Assembly: GCA_034440575.1 (NCBI GenBank)
Contig: JAOTOL010001636.1
Location: forward strand, 3,534,001-3,598,000
Origin: Imbricaverruca yamaguchii
Taxonomy: Eukaryota > Arthropoda > Thecostraca > Neoverrucidae
Length of the DNA: 64,000 nucleotides
Reading direction: 5' to 3'
The stretch's first letter is position 1. Each line of letters opens with the position of its first letter. Positions 10,437 through 21,037 of the stretch are shown in pieces. The position numbers and the translations under genes are program-made. Below the pieces are notes generated by a model that searched no databases, was not told where the DNA came from, and saw only the letters and a program-made list of their open reading frames with translations.

Positions 10437-13131
10437 AGGTAGATAAATAGGCCGTTGTCTACGGGCGGAGCATCACAAACCACCCAGCATGTTGTTCTGA
10501 GAATAGGTTGTTGAGATCAAGTGCATTCGGCAAAGCGAGAGCAAGCGTCAGCTCGATAGCGGGGAAACATCGACTGGATAGCGGAGGAACGTCTGTTGTA
10601 AGTCGGCATGAGCGGACACTACACTCCCCAGCAGACAGCGGGCCGCTAGCGTCCCGACACTGGCCCAATATGGCTGAATGTCAGCGTCCATAATCCTCAG
10701 GGGTATATTGAAATGCCCTCATTAATCCGTGATATACTAGAACATTATGGCTGGCAAACTGTCAGCTTTCATGTGGTACCTGACTTTCACCAACCACAAG
10801 CATCGTTCGGTTTGCGTGATTTATGCACATGTCCGTCATACTATGAGCGTTTGGGATAGGTGAATTTCCTCCCATTGGAGCGGTTCGGGACTACCATCCC
10901 GATAACATCAGGTTGTGCCGTAGCGATATCACGAAGTTTGACGTTTATCACTTCTCCATCCACTGTTATTTTTATATATATTATATCACAGTTATTTTGA
11001 TTCCGTAAACGACGAACACTGCGGTTTTCCTGTGCAAGTGAGATGGTGGGTTGGTTTATGCTGCGTCGTAAAACTCCACCAGTTTCCGACTGCTGTTCGG
11101 TGTACTCCCGCTGCTGTTTGGTGTACTCCCGCCCACAAGTGTAGCACATGGATATCAATCACCTGGCTGTGCAAAATACGACGTCATGAAATGACATACC
11201 ATGCTGTTATGCGTACTATCGCCCCTTACTTGACACCGATACGTCTATACCTGACTGGACTAACCAAATTGGCGTTGTATAACCTGTGCAGTTGATGTGC
11301 CCTTAAACCGCAATAACGAAGTGATGGATTTGGCTGATTTAGCTAACGGTGTAAAGAGCGATTCAACCAACCTTAGTGTGCATAACTTGTGCGAAGTAGT
11401 AAAAGGGCTGATGCTACATCTGATGGCTTCGCGCTTTTAGTGGCGGTGAAGAAGAACATGAGGACGGCCGAAAGTAACATGCGATAAATTGATTTCGCAT
11501 TGGGGAAGTGGCCACATGGATCGCGGGATCGCGGCGGCAGGAGATTATAACGGGTCCACAATTACCGTCAAACACCGCAAGTCGAGCGCCGCGCTCCAGA
11601 GCGCGATACCGCGACAGATGAACGTGAAGCGACTATTAGAGTAGAGTATTAGAGTAGTATGGATGCACTTCACTGTATTATGCCGAGATGTAATATGCGC
11701 TTTGCATTCCACACGGAATTTAAAAGCCGTCGATGGCTGGGAGCGAACCGCGCTTATCGGTGGGAACGCCCAAGGTGGTCTACACAGAACGTGGCATCAA
11801 ATGTTGAATGAGGTGGTATGTCAAGTGTGCGCCTCACTACGTCACTATTTACGCTGAAATACTCTATTTTTCGAAGTTAATTCAAAAAGTGTCAACACGG
11901 CATACGGATAAATTTCGCCCGATGTTGCAACCACCACCATGGTGTGATCGTTTGGTTGAAAACGTGGTGGCAGCCATAGTCAGCCGACGGGACGCGGCAC
12001 CCCGTACCAGTGCGAACCAAGATGGGATACCCAATTGGGGCGCAACCCCAGCCCTCCTCGTTGCACACTCAACGCCCGGGCCCAGTCGAGGCCCGGTCAA
12101 CGCCACGCTTGTGCTCGGTGTAGACTCGCGTGCCCAGTCGGGGCCCAGTACGTGCTCAGTCCGTGCCACGCTTCAGCTCGGAGTAGACTCGCGTGCCCAG
12201 TCGCTGCCCAGCTGGACCCCGGTCAGAAAGCCGACCGGGGCCATGTCGGGCCAAGGCGAATATATGTTGCATTTGCCAACTGGGGCCCAGTCGGGCTGCC
12301 CGACCATTGCCCTGCCGTCTGCCCAGCTGGGCCCCAGTCGGGCCCAGTTAAAATGCTAGCTGGAAATAAGTTTTGTCATTTTGTTTTGGATTTTGAACGC
12401 CTTCGATTAATATGCACTACGATGGATTTAGCATGCTTCTCGAATATTCATGAATATTCTATTTCTTCTTTCCTCATGGAAACTTTTAGTATTATATTAC
12501 CATTTGGATGTCTTCAGTCTGATTGCTTAACTGATCGATGTAGAACCGTGTGGTCACTTTTCTTTTGTCAAAATCGTCGATATCTGCCAAGATGCTTGGT
12601 ATGTAATGTGATAGAAGTTCAAATTAGTTGAAGTATACGGTAATATTTTAGTTTTATCCCCCATAGGATCTGGTGGAGATCACAGGTTCAGACTGTGCCA
12701 TCATGCCACGAAATAATTGTAATCTTGAAAGTTATCAGTTTTGACGCTGAAATTATAGGCGTTATGAACAGATGAAGTTATTTCACCCGTGTCGATTATG
12801 GCCGGGGAACCCAGTAATTATCGAATCACATCACGTGTTCTATCGAGTTCCTATGGAATTTTTTCCGAGCTATTTTCTCTTGCTGAACCAGGCTTTAGCG
12901 AGATTAAAGGGGCCGTCGATCCCTGCCGATCTCTGCTTACATCCGCTACATTAGTGCCAGTGGGGAAGGGCTGTGACACGTCTTAACTTTTAGAACAATT
13001 TCTGTTGCAGCACCTACATCTACATCTAAATGATACTCCTTCAAAACGACTGGCATGAGGCCTTTAGGTAAGTACCTCCTACCTAAGTAGATAGGTACCT
13101 AGGATAACGAGATAGTGACTACGTGCCAAAT
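10437..13131. other. intergenic DNA
   Basis: No gene recognised. A dispersed hairpin element copy sits at about 11264-11322. A direct duplication of a GC-rich stretch containing AGACTCGCGTGCCCAGTCG lies around 12100-12210. The rest is unremarkable. Confidence 0.5.
11264..11322 (+). repeat. dispersed hairpin element copy
   Basis: It reads GGCGTTGTATAACCTGTGCA, then GTTGATGTGCCC and TTAAACCGCAATAAC. The inner stem is AAC/GTT where most copies have GAC/GTC, a paired change. Confidence 0.65.
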
Positions 13132-14508
13132 GATGGAGACATAAATATACCATGGGTCAATGCATTACCTCACATTGGTCATGCAATTATCAAGCTGTAT
13201 TTCACATGGAACACTGCCACCTGCAACAATGGGACCCTAACCTCACAATTAATTGGTAAATTGGTTCTTCAAGATAATATTTAAATGCTTGTAATTTCTT
13301 TCTCCACTGCAATGTTTATCAATGTGCTTAACATGATGTGACTATTAATTTCCACTGCAAATGTGCACTTTTAAGTTGGTGGGCAAAATGACACCAAAGA
13401 AGGGGCTTGGAGCTGGGTAGTACTTATAGCATAAAAATAATGTTGAAAAGAACAAAGTGCAACAGAGCCCATCCTGGCCTAGCCTAACCTTGAACATATA
13501 CTTTTTTAAAATAATAATTTCATTGGTTTTGCTTTCTACAAAATTTCCAAATTAAAAATATAAACTAACCTAACTTAGCCTAATCTTTTTGGGGGAACAA
13601 ATCCATTAAGAAACATTTTTTTTAAAAGTGCTTATTTGTCCAAATGAAAAACCTACCCAACCAAGCCTAACCCCTTTTGTTCATGGAGGTAAAATATGTA
13701 TAAAGCTTGTCTCATGAATATCTTGCACAGTAATACTGATGGTGGGATAGTTTTGGATGCCACTGCTAGATGATCAAAAATGAATGTTAAGTAACACCAG
13801 TGTGTAAATTGTGCATTGTTTAAAAAATTAGTTTTCTTTTTGTAATTGTAACAAAAATACAATTGGATTCTTGAATAATCTATAGGAATTCTAGACTTGT
13901 ACTTAAATTCCTTATTTACAATGGTAAGGAATATGTTGCATGCTGCCAGTATTCTATTGTGGAAGCTTGGCAGCAACAGATGCAGGATGTAATGCAGATT
14001 CCACTGAGGAGGTGAGAAGAGGCATCTGATAAGGTTGCATTTTGGGGTGTAGAGAAAAAGCAATGTTTGAATGCAAGGTTTATAGGCATGATTATTATTA
14101 TGATGGGACCACTGATTTGTTTTTTTTAACTGCTTTTCAATTGGCAAGGAAAACCATGCAAAACATTTGGCTTTGATTGAGGTCATATAGAATGCAAAAT
14201 GATGTAACTGAATAAGGAGAGCCTAATGAAATCTAGATTTGTTTTGTTTTGTTGAGGTAAAACCATGGGTGGTTTTCCATGTTAATCAGGGAATACAGTT
14301 ACTCAATTGTCATGATGCTTGAACTTCATTTTGGGTGCAATTTTTCTGAATAAGATGGTGGTGAAAATTATTTAATCAGAAGGAAAAGTCATTCTGACTT
14401 GATGTGTGACCTTCAATGTTTTCAAACATCCTTTTGGGTACAATTAATTAGTCTGTGAAAACAAGTTTACCTTGCATGCCATAATGGGCACTGTATGACT
14501 GAAGCAGT
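13132..14508. other. CpG-free AT-rich block
   Basis: By eye there is no CG dinucleotide over about 1.38 kb, and only isolated ones up to 15166, although the flanks are CpG-rich. It lies just upstream of and around PAAF1 exon 1 and contains no other recognised gene. Confidence 0.8.
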
Positions 14509-14545
14509 CGATGTGCCCCTAAGCCCAAATAACCAACCAACCTTG
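14485..14545 (+). repeat. dispersed hairpin element copy
   Basis: The outer stem is GGGCAC/GTGCCC and the inner stem GACT/AGTC around GAAGC. The 3' flank is CTAAGCCCAAATAACCAACC. Both stems pair perfectly although the bases differ from other copies. Confidence 0.8.
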
Positions 14546-14744
14546 CATGCCATATCTATCAACTACACTGTGTTAAAGGCAAAGGCCATACAACCTGGGG
14601 CATCCTTGTGTTTTGTGGTAATTTTTGAGTTCTTGGAATTCCTTTTCCCTATTCATTGTTCATGAATGTGTTTAACATGATGTGACTAATCGTTTCATTG
14701 GCAAATGCATTTGTTATCAGCTGGAAGAGAAAACTTCACCAAAA

Positions 14745-14874
14745 ATGGACTTAATAGCAAACTTTCAAGGTTTGGCCACAGGGTGGGTGCAGTTTAAAAA
14801 GGTCAAAACTTTTCTTACCTATACATCTTTTTACAGGTGTGGTGAATCAGCCTGGGTGACTTTCAAACTTCCTG
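14745..14874 (+). CDS. PAAF1 exon 1 (start inferred)
   Basis: The exon ends in phase 1 before the donor GTGAGC (14875). CGESAWVTFKLPG (from about 14836) matches the family N-terminus. A possible AG acceptor at 14835-14836 lies inside the open frame, so the true coding start could be in an upstream exon. Read from the ATG at 14745, the phases and total length work out exactly. Confidence 0.55.
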
Positions 14875-17800
14875 GTGAGCATTTGTAGTATTTTGAAGTG
14901 TGTTTGCTAGAATTAAGTCTGAGTTGTTCCACATTTTATTCAGGTTTGTATTTGTGTCAGTGTCTTGGTTCTGTGTGTTCATGTGTTTTCATTTTCAAGT
15001 TGTTTCACTCATATTCTACATATGCAATTGTTCAGTTCAAAACCAGTTACAATTAAACAATTACAATTAACCAGTTACACTGGAACCAGCTTCCAGAAAA
15101 CATCATCAGAAGAAACATTTTAAAATTTTTAAAAACAGTGACTCTTTAAGAATAAGGGCTTGTTTTCGTATTACGGGGCTGATGACGATTTGGTGGGCGC
15201 TGGTTCGGTCGTGCAACCAGGGGCCCGTGGCCTGTACTATCTTTTGTTTTAAAATTAACCTGTCTTCCATATTGACAAAAATCTGACCCCAATATTATAT
15301 GTTTACCTCAGTTTATGTCTTAAATATTCGGACATCTTGCCACTGAACCAAGGCTATTATCCTTGCCACTCAAGATCTCTCTTCCACCTGTGCCAAACAA
15401 GTTGGAATCCCTCTGGATGTTTGAAGCCTGCATGAATAAGACAGCTGGCCATCTGCAGCCTTCACCACTCACCACAGCACATGGCGTTGGGCCTGTGGGC
15501 CGATTTCAGCGACTTGCAGGCACAGTTTCAGTGCATTCTGACAGACCATCAGGTGCCACTGTCATGCTCTATGGTGACCTAATTTGCGACCTTCTCAGAA
15601 CTGAGCATGACCCGGTCCAATCTGGACTAGTGTAGGAGAGAGAGACACACACTTGTCTGGACGATCCATATCGTCAGATTCAACAATAAAGTTATTCAAA
15701 GAGGCTGAGCCTTGTGCTACTGGTGCACATACCCAACCAAAAATATAAGTATGCTTTTGGTTGCAGGCTTTTCCTAATGGTACAACAGTATCTAATGTAA
15801 AATGTATTCACAGCCTCAGAGAAGATGAAACTAGTCAGTCACGACCGTAAAACTGCATCCTGGCGCCTCATGTGCACTTGGCTTCACGTTAACGTGCCGT
15901 CGTACCCTGACTATTTGTTGTGCCGGACTGTCTTTCGTGCCCTGACTATTTGTCGTGCCCTGACTGTCTGTCATGCCCTGACTATCTGTCGTGCCCTATC
16001 TGTCATGCTCTGATTGTCTTTCCTGCCCTGACTATCTATTCTGCCTTGTCTGATGTTCCTCAGAACGGACCGGGATACACGGCCGTCTGGAGGCGCCCTC
16101 TGCCGACGGCCGGGAGTCCGCCCTGACTACTGTCTGATGTTCCTCAGGACGGACTGGGATACACGGCCGTCTGGAGGCGCCCTCTGCCGACGGCCGGGAG
16201 TCCCGCCCTGACTACTGTCTGATGTTCCCCAGGACGGACCGGGATACACGGCCGTCTGGAGGCGCCCCTCTGCCGACGGCCGGGAGTCCCGCCCTGACTA
16301 CTGTCTGATGTTCCTCAGGGCGGACCGAGATACACGGCCGTCTGGAGGCGCCCTCTGCCGACGGCCGGGAGTGACTACTGTCTGATGTTCCTCAGGACGG
16401 ACCGGGATACACGGCCGTCTGGAGGCGCCCTCTGCCGACGGCCGGGAGTCCCGCCCTGACTACTGTCTGATGTTCCTCAGGACGGACCGGGACACACGGC
16501 CGTCTGGAGGCGCCCTCTGCCGACGGCCGGGAGTCCCGCCCTGACTACTGTCTGATGTTCCTCAGGACGGACCGGGATACACGGCCGTCTGGAGGCGCCC
16601 TCTGCCGACGGCCGGGAGTCCGCCCTGACTACTGTCTGATGTTCCTCAGGACGGACCGGGATACACGGCCGTCTGGAGGCGCCCTCTGCCGACGGCCGGG
16701 AGTCCCGCCGCTCGGATGGCTTCTGGGCTCGTCGGCTCGACGCCCGCACACTGGAGGTGGGCCACCCGGACTCGCCGGCCACCTACCACTTCGTGGTGCC
16801 GACAGCCGTGTTTGCCAGCGTCCACGACAAGGCGGTGAGCGACACTAGATCTGGGCCTCCATTGCCAGCTGACCAGCCGTGCAGACACGTGGGCCTCATC
16901 GTGGCAGCTGTGTTGTTTGTATCATCATGTGTTATACACCACATCTATTGTGTTAACAACTGGTCTGTAGCTTCACTTATTCCATTGTAATACACTGGTG
17001 CTGTTATCCTGTATTAATCACAACACATTGCATGACAAATAGTGGACTTCTCTTGTTCCGGTGTATTACACTAGCACGGTCGATATATCAGAGAGGGTAA
17101 GTGTAACTTGGGACGTATTGTTACCTCAAACTCCAGCGCCACTCAGGACATTTCCCAATCCCGCGGCCCACCGGCGAAACAGTGTGGGCGGCGCCATTAG
17201 CCGTGAATGTGCATAAAGTGTGTCGTGAACCAACCAATAAACAAACGGGACTGTCCTGTCGGCTGGCCTTGTCTGGCCTGACCTCAGGCTAATCTCGTTT
17301 GACCTGGTGGCCAGGTGACCTCGATGGACGTGACCTCCGGCGGTCTGGGACTGTCCTGTGCGTCCGATGACACGCTGCGGATCTGGGAGGCGGACTCTGG
17401 CGTGGTCCGGGTACGTTGAGAGTCTGGAAGGCGGTCTCTGGCGTGGTCCGGGTACGTTGGCGGTCTGAGAGGCGAACACTCGCGTGGTCCAGGTACGTTG
17501 GCAATCTGGGAGGCGGACTCTGGCGTGGTCCGGGCGCGTTGGCGGTCTCGTCCGTCGCACCGAACAAATCAAATGCGTCGACGCCAATGTATGGTCAGCT
17601 CATGCGTTATTATTGCATGCATCTGTTGTGTATTATTGCGTATCACGTTTGGGGTATTTTAAATTTTGGGGAACGGTGCCGACGAAGTATTCAGTGAGCA
17701 TTATGCTGCACCTATCCTGGCGCGAAGCAGACGTCGCTGCTCCCACAGCTGGGGCTGGGCCCTGACCGGTGCACACCGTCTCACCGGGAGCGGGAGCTGG

Positions 17801-20800
17801 GCGGTCACCTGGGCCCCGGCCGGCGCCTCTGGCTCTCCGGCAGCGGAGCGGTCACCGGGGCCCTGACCGGTGTATTGTGTCGCCGACAGCGGGAGCTTGG
17901 CGGTCACCTGGGCCCCGGCCGGCGCCTCCGTCTCTCCGGCAGCGGAGCGGTCACCTGGGCCCTGACCGGTGTATTGTGTCGCCGACAGCGGGAGCTTGGC
18001 GGTCACCTGGGCGAGGTGACCACGTGCCGATGGTTCCCGTCCGGAGTGGTGGCGCTGAGCGGCGGGCTGGACATGCAGCTGAAGGTGTGGTCGGCCGAGA
18101 CGGGCCGCTGCGCGGCCACCCTGCGCGGCCACACGGCCGCCGTCCAGCAGACGGCCGTTGTCGAGCGCGGCAGGAACGTCGTCTCTGTCGCCAGGTGAGC
18201 GCCGGCTCGGGCCGGCTCACGGTCGCGGTCGAATCCTGCTCGGGTGCTACTGTCGTATGATGCTCCTCCGGTCATATGCGTACGCTATCCGGGATCTATA
18301 CCGACCTATCGTAGCTCAGTGGCGGGATACAGACGATTGTGTGCCCGTGTCCGTGTCCGCGCTGCTCCGCCCGCTCGGTGTGCCACGTACTTGGTGGCTG
18401 CCAGGCACTGGAGCCCGTACGCCGCAGGTATCTCGGGGTCCGAATTGTTGATAAGTCTGCGACAAATGCTAGTAGGGGATGCTGACGAGCAAGTATTATA
18501 TTTGTGTCTATTGCCACGGACGGACGCTGTAAGCTGTGGGCGATCTCTACCGCTATGCTGCGTCTCCCGTCAGGGACGAACTCTGTGTACTGTGGATGAT
18601 CGCCAGCGTTATGCCTTTGTCTTGTCGGGGACGGACGCTATAAACTGTTGGATGTGGACGATCACCAGTGTTATACTGTCTACCGTCAGGGACGGACGCT
18701 GTGTACTGTACACTGTGGACGATCACCAGTGTGTGTTGCCGGGGACGGACGCTGTAAGCTGTGGGATGTGGACGATCACCAGTGTTATACTGTGTCTACC
18801 GTCAGGGACGGACGCTGTGTACTGTACACTGTGGACGATCACCAGTGTGTGTTGCCGGGGACGGTCGCTGTAAGCTGTGGGGTGTGGACGATCACCAGTG
18901 TTATACTGTGTCTATCGTCAGGGACGGACGCTGTGTACTGTACACTGTGGACGATCACCAGTGTGTGTTGCCGGGGACGGTCGCTGTAAGCTGTGGGGTG
19001 TGGACGATCACCAGTGTTATACTGTGTCTATCGTCAGGGACGGACGCTGTGTACTGTACACTGGACGATCACCAGTGTGTGTTGCCGGGGACGGACGCTG
19101 TAAGCTGTGGGATGTGGACGATCACCAGTGTTATACTGTGTCTATCGTCAGGGACGGACGCTGTGTACTGTACACTGGACGATCACCAGTGTGTGTTGCC
19201 GGGGACGGACGCTGTAAGCTGTGGGATGTGGACGCTCACCAGTGGTTATACTGTGTCTATCGTCAGGGACGGACGCTGTGTACTGTACACTGTGGACGAT
19301 CACCAGTGTGTGTTGCCGGGGACGGTCGCTGTAAGCTGTGGGATGTGGACGATCACCAGTGGTATACTGTGTCTATCGTCAGGGACGGACGCTGTGTACT
19401 GTACACTGTGGACGATCACCAGTGTGTGTTGCCGGGGACGGACGCTGTAAGCTGTGGGATGTGGACGATCACCAGTGTTATACTGTGTCTATCGTCAGGG
19501 ACGGACGCTGTGTACTGTACAGTGTACACTGTGGACGATCACCAGTGTGTGTTGCCGGGGACGGACGCTGTAAGCTGTGGGATGTGGACGACCACCAGTG
19601 GTATACTGCGTCCACAGTCAGGGACGGACGCTGTGTACTGTACACTGGACGATCACCAGTGTGTGTTGCCGGGGACGGACGCTGTAAGCTGTGGGATGTG
19701 GACGATCACCAGTGGTATACTGTGTCTACCATCAGGGACGGACGCTGTGCACTGTGGACACTCACCAGTGAAATGCTCCTGTGTGTTGTCAGGGATGGCC
19801 GCTGTAAGCTGTGGGATGTCGGTCAGCAGCAGTGTCTGGCTGACCTCTGCACATCCAACTCGGTCCTCAACTGTGTCCTGCTGACCGACCTGCCGGACGG
19901 CGCCGACCCCGGAGTGCGGCACGAAGCGACCAGTGAGTATTGTCAGAGATGCCGAGACTATCAGACTATCAGACAACAGACTATCGTCAACAGACTATCA
20001 GAACGGGAAGTGTTGGAGACTAATTTTGTTGGTGTGATTTGTTCCAAACCGATACTGATGGCATGTGCCCAGGGCTGATTCTCACGGAATGATGTGCCCA
20101 CACTGGTTCCGACGGCGTGCTATGCTCTAATTAATTTACTTGAATTGCAAATTGATTATGACGGCAAGATGTCATCCAGACTGGTTTTCACGGCATGCCT
20201 TCAATTTGATTCTGACGGTATGATGTGCTCAAGACTGATTCTGACGTCATGCTAGGCTAGTACCAGCCGCAGAGTCGTCCCCGGTGCGTCACCTGTGACT
20301 AACATGGTAAGGGGAAGGGGGGGGGTAGATCGGTCGACAGGGAGTTGGGCTCTTGGTCGTAAGATCGTGGGCTCGAATCCCACAACCGGCGAGATTACCG
20401 AGTCCACCGGCGACCAACAGGCGTGAGGGTTGGCAACGCCAAATGATCCGGCAGTCGGATGCGTCGTGAAGGAACCCAAGTACCTACCTGCTCACCCAAC
20501 ATGACGTGTGACCTGTCGCAGACCCACCCCTGATGCGCCACCTGTACCTAACGTATGACACGTGTGACCCGCCGCAGACCCGCGGGAGGTAGCCACCGAG
20601 GGCCGGCTGGCGGTCGTCGGCGCCGACGACGGCTCCCTGCGGCTGCTGCACGTGCACTCCCGACAGCCGGTGTGCAGCTGGCAGCTGGACGCGGCCGTCA
20701 CGTGCCTGGCGCAGCCGGCGCCGCACCAGCTGGCGGCCGGCTGCGCCGACGGCAGCGTCAGCTGGCTGGACGTGCGGACCGGCCGCCAGGTGCGCCACCG

Positions 20801-21026
20801 TCGCCGCTCGGCGGCCGCCGTGCTGGCGCTAGCCGTCGGCGCCGACGCTCTGGTGGTGGCGCGCGCTGACGGCACGGTGCACACGGAGCCGGCGGCCGAC
20901 GACGCGGCCGTCGTGTCGCTCAGCGGGCCCCACTGCGAGCCGGTGTACGGGCTGGCCGCGGCCGGCCGCCGGCTGTTCGCAGCGGCCCGCGACGGCATCA
21001 TCAGGCGCTACCAGCTGCCCAAGTAG
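14745..21026 (+). CDS. PAAF1: proteasomal ATPase-associated factor 1 (PAAF1), WD40 protein
   Basis: PAAF1 (yeast Rpn14) is a WD40 chaperone that binds proteasomal Rpt ATPases and regulates assembly of the 19S base. Six exons join in phase: 14745-14874, 16650-16834, 17315-17410, 17989-18194, 19793-19932 and 20578-21026. Together they make 402 codons (401 residues), close to the roughly 390 residues of the vertebrate protein. Family wording is clear: CRWFPSGVVALSGGLDMQLK with VWSAETGRC, VERGRNVVSVAR|DGRCKLWD, and the C-terminus CEPVYGL...ARDGIIRRYQLPK. The start Met at 14745 is inferred; the N-terminus is weakly conserved but contains GESAWVTFKLPG in the expected place. Five exon edges are duplicated in adjoining tandem arrays. 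Exon 1 lies in a CpG desert, whereas the others are GC-rich. Confidence 0.9.
15905..16054 (+). repeat. degenerate TGCCCTGACTATCTGTC repeat
   Basis: Roughly seven imperfect 15-20 bp units resemble the CCCTGACTACTGTCTGATG part of the array that follows, as if they were its decayed 5' edge. Confidence 0.7.
16055..16649 (+). repeat. 85-bp minisatellite copying the PAAF1 exon 2 acceptor
   Basis: Seven intronic units of 77-86 bp run into the real exon as the eighth. Each holds GTTCCTCAG (an acceptor with a short pyrimidine run), then the first roughly 60 nt of exon 2 (GACGGACCGGGATACACGGC and on to GACGGCCGGGAG), then CCGCCCTGACTACTGTCTGAT. Most units keep the AG. Confidence 0.9.
16650..16834 (+). 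CDS. PAAF1 exon 2
   Basis: Two bases complete a Gly codon, giving LPG-RTGIHGRLEAPSADGRESR, then SDGFWARRLDARTLEVGHPD and FVVPTAVFASVHDKA. The donor GTGAGC is at 16835, phase 0. The first 60 nt are the last member of the upstream array; only this copy continues into unique coding sequence. Confidence 0.85.
17131..17249 (+). mobile_element. SINE family A, 5'-truncated
   Basis: The body starts at CCAGCGCCACTCAGGAC and ends GTGTCGTGAACCAACCAATA. It lacks the tRNA-like head of the 9311 copy. It lies in a PAAF1 intron. Confidence 0.8.
17315..17410 (+). CDS. PAAF1 exon 3, WD repeat
   Basis: 32 codons, phase 0 at both ends. It reads VTSMDVTSGGLGLSCASDDT and LRIWEADSGVVR. The acceptor is GGTGGCCAG and the donor is GTACGT at 17411. 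Confidence 0.9.
17395..17545 (+). repeat. 46-bp repeat copying the PAAF1 exon 3 end and donor
   Basis: Three decayed copies of GGCGGACTCTGGCGTGGTCC plus GGGTACGTTG follow the real junction. Two keep GTACGT and the last has GCGCGT. Confidence 0.85.
17771..17988 (+). repeat. 99-bp repeat copying the PAAF1 exon 4 acceptor
   Basis: Units of exactly 99 bp begin with the acceptor region (GTGTCGCCGACAG) and the first codons of exon 4 (RELGGHLG). They start at about 17791 and 17890, with the true exon at 17989. As 99 is a multiple of 3, the 17890 copy is in frame with the exon and open. Confidence 0.85.
17989..18194 (+). CDS. PAAF1 exon 4, WD repeats
   Basis: The acceptor is GTCGCCGACAG. The exon encodes RELGGHLGEVTTCRWFPSGV, then LSGGLDMQLKVWSAETGRC, and ends GRNVVSVAR with the Arg codon split AG|G. 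The donor is GTGAGC at 18195. Confidence 0.95.
18640..19792 (+). repeat. 116-bp dimeric minisatellite copying the PAAF1 exon 5 acceptor
   Basis: Each dimer has two halves (about 53 and 63 bp). Both contain GGGACGGACGCTGT, the exon 5 start (DGRC). One half has CTATCGTCAG before it (intact AG) and then GTACTGTACACT. The other has TTGCCGG (AG lost) and then AAGCTGTGGGATGT. About ten dimers precede the true exon at 19793. Confidence 0.9.
19793..19932 (+). CDS. PAAF1 exon 5
   Basis: The acceptor is GTGTTGTCAG. The exon encodes (R)DGRCKLWDVGQQQCLADLC and then NSVLNCVLLTDLPDG. The donor GTGAGT is at 19933, phase 1. The upstream array is open in the same frame for at least 450 nt. Confidence 0.9.
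20040..20260 (+). repeat. degenerate 40-bp repeat
   Basis: About five decayed units of the form CTGATTCTGACGGCATGATG followed by TGCCCA, in the PAAF1 intron before exon 6. Confidence 0.6.
20325..20482 (+). mobile_element. tRNA-derived SINE, family C
   Basis: The head has GCTCTTGGTCGTAAGATCGT and the B box GGCTCGAATCC. The body is CGGCGACCAACAGGCGTGAG and the tail ends ATGCGTCGTGAAGGAACCCA. A second copy is at 38501-38660. The body is shared with SINE family B. Confidence 0.8.
20490..20577 (+). repeat. duplicated PAAF1 exon 6 acceptor
   Basis: ACGTGTGACCTGTCGCAGAC at about 20501-20522 is followed about 55 bp later by ACGTGTGACCCGCCGCAG before the true exon. Both carry a GCAG|AC acceptor. Confidence 0.75.
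20578..21026 (+). CDS. PAAF1 exon 6, C-terminal WD repeats
   Basis: Phase 1 entry, with stop TAG at 21024-21026. It encodes LAVVGADDGSLRLLHVHSRQ, LAAGCADGSVSWLDVRTGRQ and CEPVYGL, and ends ARDGIIRRYQLPK. It is strongly GC-rich. Confidence 0.95.
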
Positions 21027-21037
21027 CGGCGGACAAG

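Noticed and set aside
14800..14836. Tiny 35-nt intron in PAAF1 exon 1 (GTCAAA...TTTTTACAG)
   Set aside because: Removing it would create an immediate in-frame stop (GTG TGG TGA), while the unspliced frame fits all other phases.
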